From JBOGXA01 sp050694175 (GTDB lineage: Bacteria > Actinomycetota > CADDZG01 > WHSQ01): a DNA stretch of 64,000 nucleotides. The position numbers and the translations under genes were made by a program. The notes under the pieces are model-generated. The model saw only the letters and a list, made by a program, of their open reading frames with translations. It was not told where the DNA came from and did not search any database. The stretch is taken from the NCBI GenBank assembly GCA_050694175.1, contig JBOGXA010000017.1:1-64000 (forward strand), given 5' to 3'. Positions 7,195-15,782 of this stretch are shown here, piece by piece; the stretch's first letter is position 1; every line of letters starts with the position of its first letter.

Positions 7195-8190
7195 TTAAGA
7201 TCGATCCGGTACGTGGGTCACCACCTCCTTCTTGAAGCTCCTCAGTCTTCCCGCCTGTGACCGCAGTGCGGTCTGTGCCCACTCGATCGTCACTTCCTCG
7301 AACCGCACCTCGTCTCCGGGACGCAATTGCGCGACGAGCGGTAGGTCGGCGGTGGCCACGAGTCCAATCACGGGATAGCCGCCGGTTGTCTGTCGGTCTG
7401 CCATCAACACGATCGGTTCTCCGGACGGCGGTACTTGGACCGTACCGGAGAGAACGGCGCTCGAAATCAACTCGTCTCGCTTGCGCGAGTCAAGTGGAGG
7501 ACCGGACAACCGGTAACCCATCCGGTCGGAGGAAGCGGATACCTCAAACGCCTCGTGGAGAAACAGACCACGGTCACGTTCATCAAAGAGCTCCCAATGG
7601 GGGCCGCGCAGGGCGCTAAGAGGTCTATCTCGCTCGTAGAACGCTAGGGCGTCCTCCGTGCGCAGAAGTCGTTCGGTAAGAGCGAACGGCAGAGGACCGC
7701 TCGTCCTGACTTGAAACGTGTCCGTGCGGTCGGATCCCACGGGAACGTCGGAACCGGCCTTCAGTGGACGACCATCAATCCCACCTATCGCCGCGCGCAG
7801 ATATGTGCTCTTGCTGTTCATCACCTCCGGTACGGCGATTCCACCGGATACCGCTAGATATGCGCGACAACCCCACCGGTTGTCACCAAAGGCGAGAATC
7901 GAACCCTCCTTTACGGAGATCGCACACCAGTTTGGCAGCTTGAAGTCGGCGATCTTCGGCGACAGGTCGGCACCGCAGATCGCAATGAGGGAATCGTGAA
8001 GAAACTCAATCGTTGGACCCTTCAAGGTTATTTCGAGTCCCGCTTCGTGCTCCTCGTTGCCCACCAGGATGTTGGCGACGCGCAGTGCCAGCGGATCCAT
8101 CGCTCCGCCGGAGGTGATTCCGTCCTTTTGGTATCCGAATCGGCCGAGGTCTTGCACGGTCGTCATCAGACCGGGATCCACGATTCTCAC
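7195..8190 (-). CDS. pxpC: 5-oxoprolinase subunit C (biotin-dependent carboxyltransferase-like)
   Basis: The ~331-residue protein matches the KipA/allophanate-hydrolase-subunit-2-like family: GLMTTVQDLGRFGYQKDGIT, GGAMDPLALRVANILVGN, LEITLKGP, YLAVSGGI and the C-terminal LMADRQTTGGYPVIGLVATA. In 5-oxoprolinase it forms the catalytic complex with PxpA and PxpB. The start is GTG 8190, overlapping the pxpB stop by 4 nt (GTGA), which indicates translational coupling. The product could be confused with urea amidolyase domains, but the LamB/YcsF neighbour settles the PxpABC assignment. Confidence 0.93.
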   Translation of the reverse strand: MRIVDPGLMTTVQDLGRFGYQKDGITSGGAMDPLALRVANILVGNEEHEAGLEITLKGPTIEFLHDSLIAICGADLSPKIADFKLPNWCAISVKEGSILAFGDNRWGCRAYLAVSGGIAVPEVMNSKSTYLRAAIGGIDGRPLKAGSDVPVGSDRTDTFQVRTSGPLPFALTERLLRTEDALAFYERDRPLSALRGPHWELFDERDRGLFLHEAFEVSASSDRMGYRLSGPPLDSRKRDELISSAVLSGTVQVPPSGEPIVLMADRQTTGGYPVIGLVATADLPLVAQLRPGDEVRFEEVTIEWAQTALRSQAGRLRSFKKEVVTHVPDRS

Positions 8191-8933
8191 GGGCCCCCCT
8201 CGTGTGATCGATGCGTCTCGTACTCGTCGGGATCGATCGACTTGAATCGGACGCGATCTCCCGCTCTCAAAAGACTCGGTTCTTCATCTTCTGGTCGAAA
8301 GAGTCGCAGGGGCGTGCGGCCGATTAGCTGCCATCCACCCGGCGACTCTATCGAGTAGATACCCGTCTGCCGCCCGGCGATCCCCACCGACCCGGCGGGG
8401 ATCCGCTGACGTGGAGAATCGCGTCTTCCGATTGCGATCCGCTCGGACATGCCTCCCATGTAGGGGAATCCCGGTGCAAACCCAATCATGTAAACGAGAT
8501 ACTCCGGTTGGCTGTGAACGGCGACCACCTCAGCCGGAGCCATGTTCTTGTGAGAGGAAACGGACTTGAGATCTGGTCCGAACTCGCCTCCGTAACAAAC
8601 CGGAATCACGATGGACCGTGGTTCGACCGGTTCAAGTCCTTCTGAAGTCGATCGAAGCATCGCTTCAATCCGAGCCGCGAACTCGTCGTATGTCGCGTGG
8701 AGCGCGTCGTAGATGACGGTGACGTTGGTGAACGCAGGGATGAGCTCAATCATGGCGTCCGGCGGGTGGGACTCGAGCAAGTGAACCAACGCCCGCACCC
8801 GCGCGTGCGTTTCCTCACCGATCTCTTCACCCACGTGGATTACGAGCGCGGAATCACCCAGCGGTGAGATTTGAGGTTGTTCCAATAACAACGTAGCCTC
8901 CGCCGTGCCTCTCGCCTTGTGAGTTTGTAACAT
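8187..8933 (-). CDS. pxpB: 5-oxoprolinase subunit B (KipI family)
   Basis: The product has the KipI/allophanate-hydrolase-subunit-1 fold: ISPLGDSALVIHVGEEI at the start and the family motif YMIGFAPGFPYMGGM around residue 160, then SVGIAGRQTGIYSIESPGGW. It is the first gene of pxpBCA. ATG 8933 gives ~17 extra residues before the conserved domain and no clear ribosome site is seen, so a later start is possible. It is divergent from the D-glutamate cyclase-like gene across a 38-bp gap, which implies shared regulation. Confidence 0.92.
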   Translation of the reverse strand: MLQTHKARGTAEATLLLEQPQISPLGDSALVIHVGEEIGEETHARVRALVHLLESHPPDAMIELIPAFTNVTVIYDALHATYDEFAARIEAMLRSTSEGLEPVEPRSIVIPVCYGGEFGPDLKSVSSHKNMAPAEVVAVHSQPEYLVYMIGFAPGFPYMGGMSERIAIGRRDSPRQRIPAGSVGIAGRQTGIYSIESPGGWQLIGRTPLRLFRPEDEEPSLLRAGDRVRFKSIDPDEYETHRSHEGGP

Positions 8934-8971
8934 GGGGTTGTCACCCAGGTGATAGGGGATGATTCCTCTTG

Positions 8972-9778
8972 ATGAAGCCTCTCTTCACAACTCCCGAGGA
9001 GCTTAGGGCCGAGATCCGGACCGGAAGTTGGACGGGAACGACGGCGGGACAGGCCCCCGGCTTTGCGCAGGCGAACCTGGTCGTGCTTCCACGGGATCTC
9101 GCCTTTGACTTTGTCGTGTTTTGCTTGCGCAATCCCAAGCCCTGTCCTGTGATGGAGGTGCTCGAACCCGGCGATCCGGTCCCCAGGCTGACGGCGTCGA
9201 CCGCCGACATTAGGACCGACGTGCCGGCCTACCGGATCTACCGGCACGGCGAGCTCAAAGACGAGGTCACGGACATCGCCTCCGACTGGACCAGCGATTC
9301 GGTTGCGTTCTTGCTTGGATGCAGTTTCACCTTTGAGGACGAGCTCACAAAGGCCGGAATCCCGGTCCGCCATCAAGAACTCGGCTGCACGGTCCCGATG
9401 TTTCGCACTACCCTCCAGACCAACCCCGCCGGACCCTTCTGCGGACCGATGGTCGTCTCAATGCGCCCGATCTCGGCGGCCATGATCAGCCGCGCCGTTC
9501 AGATCACGGCCCGGCTGCCCGGTGCGCACGGAGCGCCCATCCACATCGGAGATCCGGCCGCCATAGGCATCCGGGACATTGATAGGCCGGAGTACGGGGA
9601 TCCGGTGCCCATAAGGCGCGGTGAGCTGCCCGTGTTTTGGGGCTGTGGCGTGACGCCTCAGTCGGTTGGCCTCGAAGCGAGGCCGGAGTGGATGATCACG
9701 CATAGCCCAGGACGTATGTTCGTGACGGACGTCCCCAACCACGAGCTTGATGTGCTCGGGGGCGAAGCCTTAGGCTGA
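8972..9778 (+). CDS. D-glutamate cyclase-like protein (DUF1445, putative hydro-lyase)
   Basis: About 268 residues with family hallmarks: GSWTGTTAGQAPGFAQANLV, FLLGCSFTFEDELTKAGI, GPMVVSMRP, GAPIHIGDPAAIGI and the late FWGCGVTPQ. Members of this family include the mitochondrial D-glutamate cyclase that turns D-glutamate into 5-oxo-D-proline; others are annotated only as hydro-lyases. Its place between 5-oxoprolinase genes and an amino-acid type ABC importer supports a role in D-glutamate or 5-oxoproline metabolism. ATG 8972 is chosen; the adjacent TTG 8969 is an alternative. Confidence 0.85.
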   Translation: MKPLFTTPEELRAEIRTGSWTGTTAGQAPGFAQANLVVLPRDLAFDFVVFCLRNPKPCPVMEVLEPGDPVPRLTASTADIRTDVPAYRIYRHGELKDEVTDIASDWTSDSVAFLLGCSFTFEDELTKAGIPVRHQELGCTVPMFRTTLQTNPAGPFCGPMVVSMRPISAAMISRAVQITARLPGAHGAPIHIGDPAAIGIRDIDRPEYGDPVPIRRGELPVFWGCGVTPQSVGLEARPEWMITHSPGRMFVTDVPNHELDVLGGEALG

Positions 9779-9846
9779 CCATCCAATCGAATCGGGTCGA
9801 CGTTCGGATAGGGGCAGAAGGAGCGTCTTTTAAGGGGGGTTGAGTC

Positions 9847-11133
9847 ATGCGGCGGCTTTCCTGCTGCATCTTCGTTCTCATGGTTGTGGCAACGGCCGCG
9901 TGCGCACCCGGGGCAGACACAGGGGACGACGGGACCGACGGGACCGACGGAGGCACAGTCAGGATCGGTGCGATCTTCCCACTCACCGGTGCATCTGCTT
10001 CAACCGGTCAGCGGACTCTTGAGGGAGTGAAGCTGGCCGCCGAGATCGTCAACGAGGACGTCGATATTGATCTACCCCTCGCATCCGGAGAGGGTCTTCC
10101 GAACCTCGACGGCGCAACGATCGAGATTATCTCCGCCGATCACGAAGAGGACCCCGAAACGGGCGCCTCGGAGACCGAGCGGCTGATCACCAGCGAAAAC
10201 GTCTCCGCCGTGATCGGTGCCTACTTCTCGTCCGTGACGCTAACTGCGTCCGAGCGAGCAGAGCGATTGGGGGTTCCGTTCGTCAACGGGTCCTCGTCAT
10301 CCCCCGAGCTCACCGAGGGCCGGGACCTCCAGTTCTTCTGGCGGACGGGCCCTTCCGACCGCACTTTTGCGGAGTCATTCTTCGACTTCCTCGACGATCT
10401 CAACGCCGAGAAAAACGCCGGCGTCGAGAGCATTGCCATGCTTCACGAGAACACGGCCTACGGAACCGACGCGGCGGAGGTCACTGAAGAGGTTGCTAAC
10501 GAGCGCGGTTATGAGATTGTGTCCACAGTTCCTCACGGCAACGGGGTCAACGACGTCACGCCGGAGGCATCCAGGATCAAGTCGGCGAACCCAGATGCGG
10601 TTTTCCAAGCCTCCTACACGCCGGAAGCGATCATCTTCACACAGACCTTTCGCCAGCTGGACTACGTTCCCAACATCCTCGCCTACGGCGCGGGGTACTC
10701 GGACTCGGCGTACTTTGAGGCCGTTGGAGATGACGGCAACTACACCATCTCGCGCGCCGCGTGGGCTCTCGACGCCGTCAAGGATCGCCCTGCCGCGGTT
10801 GAGGTGGCGGAGATGTTCGAGGAACGGTACGGGCACCCGATGGATGAGAACTCCGCCCGCGACTTCACCGCCGCGCTGACGCTTTTCCAGGCGATCGACC
10901 AGGCGGGTTCGACCGAGGCCGAGGCGATCCAGGAGGCCATGAACAACACCGACGTGGCGGCGGAGCAAACCATCATGCCGTGGGATGGAATCAGCTTCGA
11001 CGACTCGGGCCAGAACGAGCTTGCCAGCGGCGTGATCCTGCAGTACATCGACGGTGAATACAAGCTGATCTGGCCCTTTGAGGACTCCACTGCCGACGTG
11101 GTGTGGCCGTTGCCGGAGTTCTCGAAGCGGTAG
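9847..11133 (+). CDS. Liv-type ABC transporter substrate-binding lipoprotein
   Basis: The signal peptide ends in a lipobox (ATAAC), followed by a short Gly/Asp-rich linker and a periplasmic-binding-protein type I domain (VRIGAIFPLTGASASTGQRT ... KLAAEIVNEDVDIDLPL ... ADHEEDPETGASETERLITS). At ~428 residues it has the usual family length. A strong ribosome site (AAGGGGGG) precedes ATG 9847. Four transporter genes follow in order (permease, permease, ATPase, ATPase), the standard layout of branched-chain amino-acid type importers. The context with pxpABC suggests 5-oxoproline, D-glutamate or a related compound as ligand (inference). Confidence 0.92.
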   Translation: MRRLSCCIFVLMVVATAACAPGADTGDDGTDGTDGGTVRIGAIFPLTGASASTGQRTLEGVKLAAEIVNEDVDIDLPLASGEGLPNLDGATIEIISADHEEDPETGASETERLITSENVSAVIGAYFSSVTLTASERAERLGVPFVNGSSSSPELTEGRDLQFFWRTGPSDRTFAESFFDFLDDLNAEKNAGVESIAMLHENTAYGTDAAEVTEEVANERGYEIVSTVPHGNGVNDVTPEASRIKSANPDAVFQASYTPEAIIFTQTFRQLDYVPNILAYGAGYSDSAYFEAVGDDGNYTISRAAWALDAVKDRPAAVEVAEMFEERYGHPMDENSARDFTAALTLFQAIDQAGSTEAEAIQEAMNNTDVAAEQTIMPWDGISFDDSGQNELASGVILQYIDGEYKLIWPFEDSTADVVWPLPEFSKR

Positions 11134-11139
11134 ATACCG

Positions 11140-12003
11140 GTGGAGGCTTTTGCCCAGACCGTCGTCAGTGGCCTGCTCTTGGGCGCGGTACTCGCCCTGA
11201 TCGCAGTCGGTTTGACTCTGATCTTCGGCGTGGTCGACATAGTGAACTTCGCACATGGCGAGTTCGTGATGGTCGGTATGTACGTTGCTTTCTTTTCGTG
11301 GAGCTTCGCCGGAATCGATCCGCTTCTTGCAGTTCCGCTCTCGGCCCTGGCGGTCGGGTTGTTGGGCGCGCTTGCGTACGCGACTTTCGTCCGGAAGGCG
11401 ATGCGAGGCACCTTGCTTTCCCAGATATTTGTGACCTTCGGTCTGTTGATATTTCTCAGAGGAGCGGCACAAGCGCTCTTCACGTCTAACTTCCGGGGAA
11501 TTCAGGGCACCGTACTGACGGATCTCGGCGGTTCCGTCGGTGGAGTCGCCATCCCCGGCCCTCAACTCGCCGCGGCGGTTGTAAGCCTGCTCGGAACGGG
11601 CGCAATCGGACTGTTCGTCTGGAAAACGCGAGCAGGGAAGGCACTCATGGCGACATCGCAAGACCGCGAGGCCGCCGCAATGCTTGGCATTAACCCACAT
11701 CGCATGTTTGCGCTGGCGTGGTTTGTGGGGGGTCTCGCCACCGGCGTAGCTGCGGCGCTGGTCGCCAGCTACCAGCCGGTGCATCCGAACGCAGGTATCG
11801 CATACGGGCTCACGGCCTTCGTGATCGTGGCTCTGGGCGGCTTCGGATCCATTGGCGGAGCGCTTCTAGCCGCTCTTCTGGTCGGACTGATTCAGAACAT
11901 AGCGGGCTTCTACCTGGCGGCCGAATACAAGGAGCTGTGGGTCTTCCTGTTGTTTCTAACTGTGATCCTCATACGACCGCAAGGTCTGCTGGGACGGAGA
12001 TAG
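11140..12003 (+). CDS. Branched-chain amino-acid type ABC permease, LivH family
   Basis: Hydrophobic ~287-residue protein with LivH features: QTVVSGLLLGAVLALIAVGL, LIFGVVDIVNFAHGEFVMVG and ATSQDREAAAMLGINPHRMF, the cytoplasmic loop that contacts the ATPase. Eight or so membrane segments are expected. The start is GTG 11140, only 6 bp after the binding-protein stop. It forms the membrane channel with the LivM-type permease that follows immediately. Confidence 0.92.
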   Translation: MEAFAQTVVSGLLLGAVLALIAVGLTLIFGVVDIVNFAHGEFVMVGMYVAFFSWSFAGIDPLLAVPLSALAVGLLGALAYATFVRKAMRGTLLSQIFVTFGLLIFLRGAAQALFTSNFRGIQGTVLTDLGGSVGGVAIPGPQLAAAVVSLLGTGAIGLFVWKTRAGKALMATSQDREAAAMLGINPHRMFALAWFVGGLATGVAAALVASYQPVHPNAGIAYGLTAFVIVALGGFGSIGGALLAALLVGLIQNIAGFYLAAEYKELWVFLLFLTVILIRPQGLLGRR

Positions 12004-13047
12004 GTGGCCGGGGAGAACGGCGCCGACATCGCCGAAACGTCGCGATCCGAAGAAGGGTCCGGAGTTCGCCGAGCGGGGATCAAGCGTCGACGCGAACTGA
12101 TTCCCTGGGTGGTGTTTCTGATCGTGTTCGGGCTGATGCCGGTCGTCTACAGTGCGTCCTTTCAGCACAACGTCGCGGTTCTGATCTGCATCACGGCGCT
12201 CATGGCAACCGGATGGAACCTCCTTGGAGGGTTCACCGGTCAGATCTCGCTAGGCCACGCGCTTTTCTTCGGTATCGGCGCGTACACAACGGCGATAGGC
12301 GGGATCAGGTATGACCTCAATCCGTGGCTGGGGCTGCTAATGGGTGCGCTACTTGCGGTAGCGATATCGGCGGTCATCGGCTTGCCGGTATTCAGGCTTC
12401 GGGGTCACTATTTCTCGATCGCAACGATTGCTGTCGGCGAGATCGCCGTTCTCGTCTTCTTGAACTGGCAGTTCGTCGGTGCAGCGCGCGGCCTTTCAAT
12501 CCCAATCAAGGACGACAGCCTGCTCGAGCTGCAGTTCTCAGGACAGCAAAAGTGGGAGTACTATTACATCGCTGCAGTCATGCTGCTGCTTGCGCTGTTG
12601 GCGACGGCATGGATCCTTCGATCGCGCATCGGATACTACCTAGTCGCAATTCGAGAGGACCAAGAGGCTGCAGCGTCGGTCGGAATCCCGGTCGCCCGCT
12701 ACAAGCAAATTGCCCTTTCTTTCTCGGCTCTGCTCGTCGGGGTGGCGGGTGGCTTCTTTGCCCAGTATCTGTTGTTCGTGGACCCCGACAGCATGTTCGG
12801 GCTGACCGTGTCGATTCAGATAACGATCGCTGCGGTGCTCGGCGGCGTGCGCAACATGTGGGGGCCGGTGATCGGCGCCACCGTGCTGCTGTCCGTGACC
12901 GAGTCGGCCCGGCTGTACTTGGGTGGTACGGGCGAGGCTCTCAACCTTGTCGCCTACGGTTTGCTGGTGATGGTGATCGCAGCCTTCGAGCCGAACGGTC
13001 TGATTGGGCTCGGAGGGCGTTTGAGGAATCTGCGGCGGGCGCGCTGA
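12004..13047 (+). CDS. Branched-chain amino-acid type ABC permease, LivM family
   Basis: GTG 12004 follows the LivH stop with no gap. After ~35 charged residues the membrane domain begins. LivM hallmarks are ALMATGWNLLGGFTGQISLGHA, GLPVFRLRGHYFSIATIAVG and YYLVAIREDQEAAASVGIPV. At 347 residues it has normal family length. It is the second channel subunit of the importer, and its last base A overlaps the ATG of the LivG gene. Confidence 0.92.
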   Translation: MAGENGADIAETSRSEEGSGVRRAGIKRRRELIPWVVFLIVFGLMPVVYSASFQHNVAVLICITALMATGWNLLGGFTGQISLGHALFFGIGAYTTAIGGIRYDLNPWLGLLMGALLAVAISAVIGLPVFRLRGHYFSIATIAVGEIAVLVFLNWQFVGAARGLSIPIKDDSLLELQFSGQQKWEYYYIAAVMLLLALLATAWILRSRIGYYLVAIREDQEAAASVGIPVARYKQIALSFSALLVGVAGGFFAQYLLFVDPDSMFGLTVSIQITIAAVLGGVRNMWGPVIGATVLLSVTESARLYLGGTGEALNLVAYGLLVMVIAAFEPNGLIGLGGRLRNLRRAR

Positions 13048-13772
13048 TGGCTCTTCTTTCGGTTGAGAACCTCTCCAAGAGCTTCGGAGGTGTGCGAGCC
13101 AACCACGACATCTCGTTCGAGGTTAACGATGGGGAACTGGTCGGTATCATCGGCCCGAACGGCGCCGGAAAGACAACCTTGTTCGACCAGATCTCGGGGT
13201 TCCGGACACCCGACGGAGGCCGAGTGGTGTTCGGCGACCAGGAGATCACCCGCATGAGGCCCGATCGCATCTGCGCCGCGGGTATGGCTCGCACATTTCA
13301 GATCGTGCGCGTCTTTGGCGACCTGACTGTGCTACAGAACGTGGTGGTGGCGGCGTTGTTGCGCCACAAGGACACCGCGGGAGCGGAGAAGGTCGCCAGG
13401 CACACGCTGGAACGTGTGGGGCTCGGGGATTCTGTTGACGCCCTCGCAAGGGAGTTGCCGATGGCCGGCCGAAAGCGGGTTCAGCTGGCCCGTTCGCTTG
13501 CGACCGAACCGAAACTCTTAATGCTGGACGAAGCGATGGCGGGACTCAACAAGAAAGAGGCGGTCGATGCCGTCGAGCTTCTGAAATCGTTGCGCAACCA
13601 ACTGACGATCGTAATGATCGAGCACGTGATGGAGATCGTGATGCCCCTTTCTGATCGCGTCGTTGTGCTCGTCGAAGGCGAAAAGTTGGTCGAAGGTCCG
13701 CCCGAAGAGATCAGTCGTGATCATCGAGTGGTCGCGGCCTACCTGGGGGAGAGGTTCGTTGCTTCGGATTGA
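13047..13772 (+). CDS. Branched-chain amino-acid type ABC ATPase, LivG family
   Basis: The protein starts MALLSVENLSKSFGGVRANH at ATG 13047, overlapping the LivM stop by one base. Walker A is GPNGAGKTTLF and Walker B LLMLDEAMAGLN, with a late switch His in IVMIEHVMEIVM. The ABC signature is unusual: LPMAGRKRVQLARSL where LivG proteins normally have a Gly-Gln pair before the basic stretch, and the usual Pro after DE is Ala. The energising role is still likely because the remaining motifs are intact. The reading frame is open upstream to 12324, but that part is the shadow of livM. Confidence 0.9.
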   Translation: MALLSVENLSKSFGGVRANHDISFEVNDGELVGIIGPNGAGKTTLFDQISGFRTPDGGRVVFGDQEITRMRPDRICAAGMARTFQIVRVFGDLTVLQNVVVAALLRHKDTAGAEKVARHTLERVGLGDSVDALARELPMAGRKRVQLARSLATEPKLLMLDEAMAGLNKKEAVDAVELLKSLRNQLTIVMIEHVMEIVMPLSDRVVVLVEGEKLVEGPPEEISRDHRVVAAYLGERFVASD

Positions 13773-14454
13773 GAACCTTTCGGTCGATTACTCGGGAGCC
13801 TTGGCGCTCGACGACGTCTCCCTCGAGGTCAACGCGGGAGAGGTCGTGGGCGTTATCGGCAACAACGGGGCGGGCAAGACCTCACTGCTTCGCGCGATCT
13901 CGGGGACCGTTTCTCGAAACGGGAGAATCACGATGGCAAATGAGGACATCTCAAGCCTTCCGCCACAAGATATTCCATCGCGCGGCATCGCCCATGTACC
14001 AGAGGGCCGCAGGCTGTTTCCGTATCTTAACGTCGAGGACAATCTCGAGTTGGGAGCGTATGCGCACGGCAAACCGACGCACGAAGACTTCGAGCGCGTT
14101 TACGAATTGTTCCCGCAGCTCGCCGACCGCAGAGGTCAGGCGGCGGGGACGCTCTCCGGTGGACAGCAACAAATGGCTGCGATCGGTCGGGCCTTGATGC
14201 TGCGTCCGAAGCTCTTGATGCTTGACGAGCCCTCACTAGGCCTCGCACCAAATCTTGTCGAAGGCATATACAAGACGGTCACCGAACTGCGCGAGCAAGG
14301 ACAAACGATTCTGCTCGTCGAGCAAAATGTCGCCGAATGTTTGGAAGTCAGCAGCCGCGTCTACGTGCTCCAAACGGGTCGGATCATTCGTTCGGGATCG
14401 TCTGAGGAACTGCGCGCCAGCGAGGACGTGAGGGAAGCGTTTCTGGGAATTTAG
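13759..14454 (+). CDS. Branched-chain amino-acid type ABC ATPase, LivF family
   Basis: TTG 13759 starts LLRIENLSVDYSGALALDD and overlaps the LivG gene by 14 nt; GGGGAGAGG lies just upstream. Walker A is GNNGAGKT, the signature is the canonical LSGGQQQMAAIGRAL and Walker B is LLMLDEPSLGLAP. The MLRP and IYKTVTELREQGQTILLVEQ segments are typical of LivF. Last gene of the importer operon; no terminator-like hairpin was evident immediately after it. Confidence 0.91.
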   Translation: MLRIENLSVDYSGALALDDVSLEVNAGEVVGVIGNNGAGKTSLLRAISGTVSRNGRITMANEDISSLPPQDIPSRGIAHVPEGRRLFPYLNVEDNLELGAYAHGKPTHEDFERVYELFPQLADRRGQAAGTLSGGQQQMAAIGRALMLRPKLLMLDEPSLGLAPNLVEGIYKTVTELREQGQTILLVEQNVAECLEVSSRVYVLQTGRIIRSGSSEELRASEDVREAFLGI

Positions 14455-14606
14455 TCTGTGCTTTTAGGCTCGAGCAACACGTCATACCTCCTGCATGTCA
14501 GGGCCCCAAGCGACATCTGCGAAAAATTGTTGCGATTCCCTTAGGACAACGTGCGATGTGAGAAGTGACATGGCGTGCAAGCTTCCGGCGAAAGAGAGAA
14601 TGAAGG

Positions 14607-14808
14607 ATGCTGACGACCTCGAGGCTTGAGACGTTTAGCGATGGCGTAATTGCCATCATCATCACGATCATCGCCGATCCTCTATCTTGGGGGCACCGCG
14701 CTGACGCACCCTAATCGCTGAGTATCGCTCGCTCTGTACGCAGTCATAGCCCTCATGTGGTTGGTCCCAGACCGCAGGATCGAAGCTGCACACCAGCGCG
14801 GCGGGTAG
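14607..14808 (+). pseudogene. Remnant of a TMEM175/DUF1211 membrane protein
   Basis: ATG 14607 reads MLTTSRLETFSDGVIAIIIT, the family's N-terminal RxxxFSDGV signature, before running into a stop near 14714. Codons 14728-14808 read SLALYAVIALMWLVPDRRIE and so on to a TAG, the family's last membrane helix and tail. Family members are ~200 residues, so roughly two thirds of the gene is missing between the two ends. The family includes potassium-selective channels, but this copy cannot make one. The remainder of the 587-bp gap (14455-15041) shows nothing else recognisable. Confidence 0.65.
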
Positions 14809-15041
14809 TAGCCTTCGAGGGCTCGAAGCCGGCAGCGGGATGCCCGTCACATTCTGAGTAAAGATCGTCCGCTCTCAGAGAGCAGGCGACGCGTAGGGAG
14901 TTTCGGTTCGTCATCGGACGGTCCTTCGGCTGCGTCCTCGGCCGAAGAAAAGCAGAACGCGTAAAGCGCCGAACTCAAGAAGCCCGGCTTTCAAGCTGTG
15001 CCTTTGTCGCGTTTGTTGTTGCAGGAACGAGTCGTTTCTGG

Positions 15042-15656
15042 CTATTGGGGTTGGGACAGGTGGGCTTTGGCTTCGTCATAGGTGGCATTGCCGGTCGATT
15101 CGGCAGGCCCATATACGAGGTCCAGCACACCTGTTTTGAGGGTCTCGGACGAGATGAGCGTCAGGGGGATCGGGCTCTCACCCTCGTCGAACAGCCGTAT
15201 GCCCTTGCGGACAGCGATGGGGTGCACCAGCAGGTGTAGTTCGTCCAGGACCCCCGCGACCAGTAGCTGCCGCACCACGGAAGGCGAGCCGCTCATTGCG
15301 ATGTGCGTGTCGCCCGGCTCATTCTTTAGAGCGATGACGGCCTCGATGAGTTCGCCCTGCAGCTGCTCGGAATTCCTCCAGGTGAACTCGAGCTGCTGGT
15401 TCGAGACGACGATTTTCCGTGCGTCTCCAAGCCTCTTGGCAAAATGGGCGTCTTCGCCTCCTGCGGCTTCCCGCTCGGGCCACGCTCCGGCGAAGCTGTC
15501 GTACGTCTCGCGACCAATGAGGAGGGTGTCGGCCGTGCCGATGACTCGATCAACCGCAGCGCCCATCTCGTCGTTGAAGTAGGGGAAGTGCCATTGGTCG
15601 GGCGCCTCGACGATGCCGTCGAGCGAGATGAACATGCTTGCGATGATCTTCCTCAT
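15042..15656 (-). CDS. Dihydrofolate reductase family protein (RibD C-terminal domain)
   Basis: Starts MRKIIASMFISLDGIVEAPD with GGAGGTGG 5 nt upstream. The signature segments are TADTLLIGRETYDSFAGAWP, ARKIVVSNQQ, THIAMSGSPSVVRQLL and VLDELHLLVHPIAVRKGIRL, typical of the stand-alone YyaP/YwjB-like DHFR-fold proteins found in many actinobacteria. They probably bind NADPH; no specific substrate is known. Last of five co-directional genes that begin with the MDR dehydrogenase at 19206. Confidence 0.9.
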   Translation of the reverse strand: MRKIIASMFISLDGIVEAPDQWHFPYFNDEMGAAVDRVIGTADTLLIGRETYDSFAGAWPEREAAGGEDAHFAKRLGDARKIVVSNQQLEFTWRNSEQLQGELIEAVIALKNEPGDTHIAMSGSPSVVRQLLVAGVLDELHLLVHPIAVRKGIRLFDEGESPIPLTLISSETLKTGVLDLVYGPAESTGNATYDEAKAHLSQPQ

Positions 15657-15737
15657 GGTCCACCTCCGGAGAAGTAGTCGGTAAGTGCAACGCTATCCGT
15701 TTGGACGCCTGGGGGCCCACGAACTCATCGGCGGGCC

Positions 15738-15762
15738 GGGTTGGAGTCCCGCGCCCCTCCGC
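15738..15762 (+). repeat. tRNA-3'-end-like sequence, possible decayed attachment site
   Basis: GGGTTGGAGTCCC followed by GCGCCCCTCCGC closely resembles the T-arm plus acceptor strand of the two tRNA-Ser fragments at 3975 and 6111. No anticodon stem precedes it. It may be a third, degenerate footprint, or a chance match. Confidence 0.3.
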
Positions 15763-15782
15763 TAGCTCGGACCAGACCAGGC

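Noticed and set aside
6195..7235. 346-codon plus-strand open frame
   Set aside because: Antisense shadow of pxpA with no family motif and no ribosome site.
10375..11784. 469-codon minus-strand open frame
   Set aside because: Antisense to the binding protein and LivH genes; composition typical of GC-rich shadow frames.
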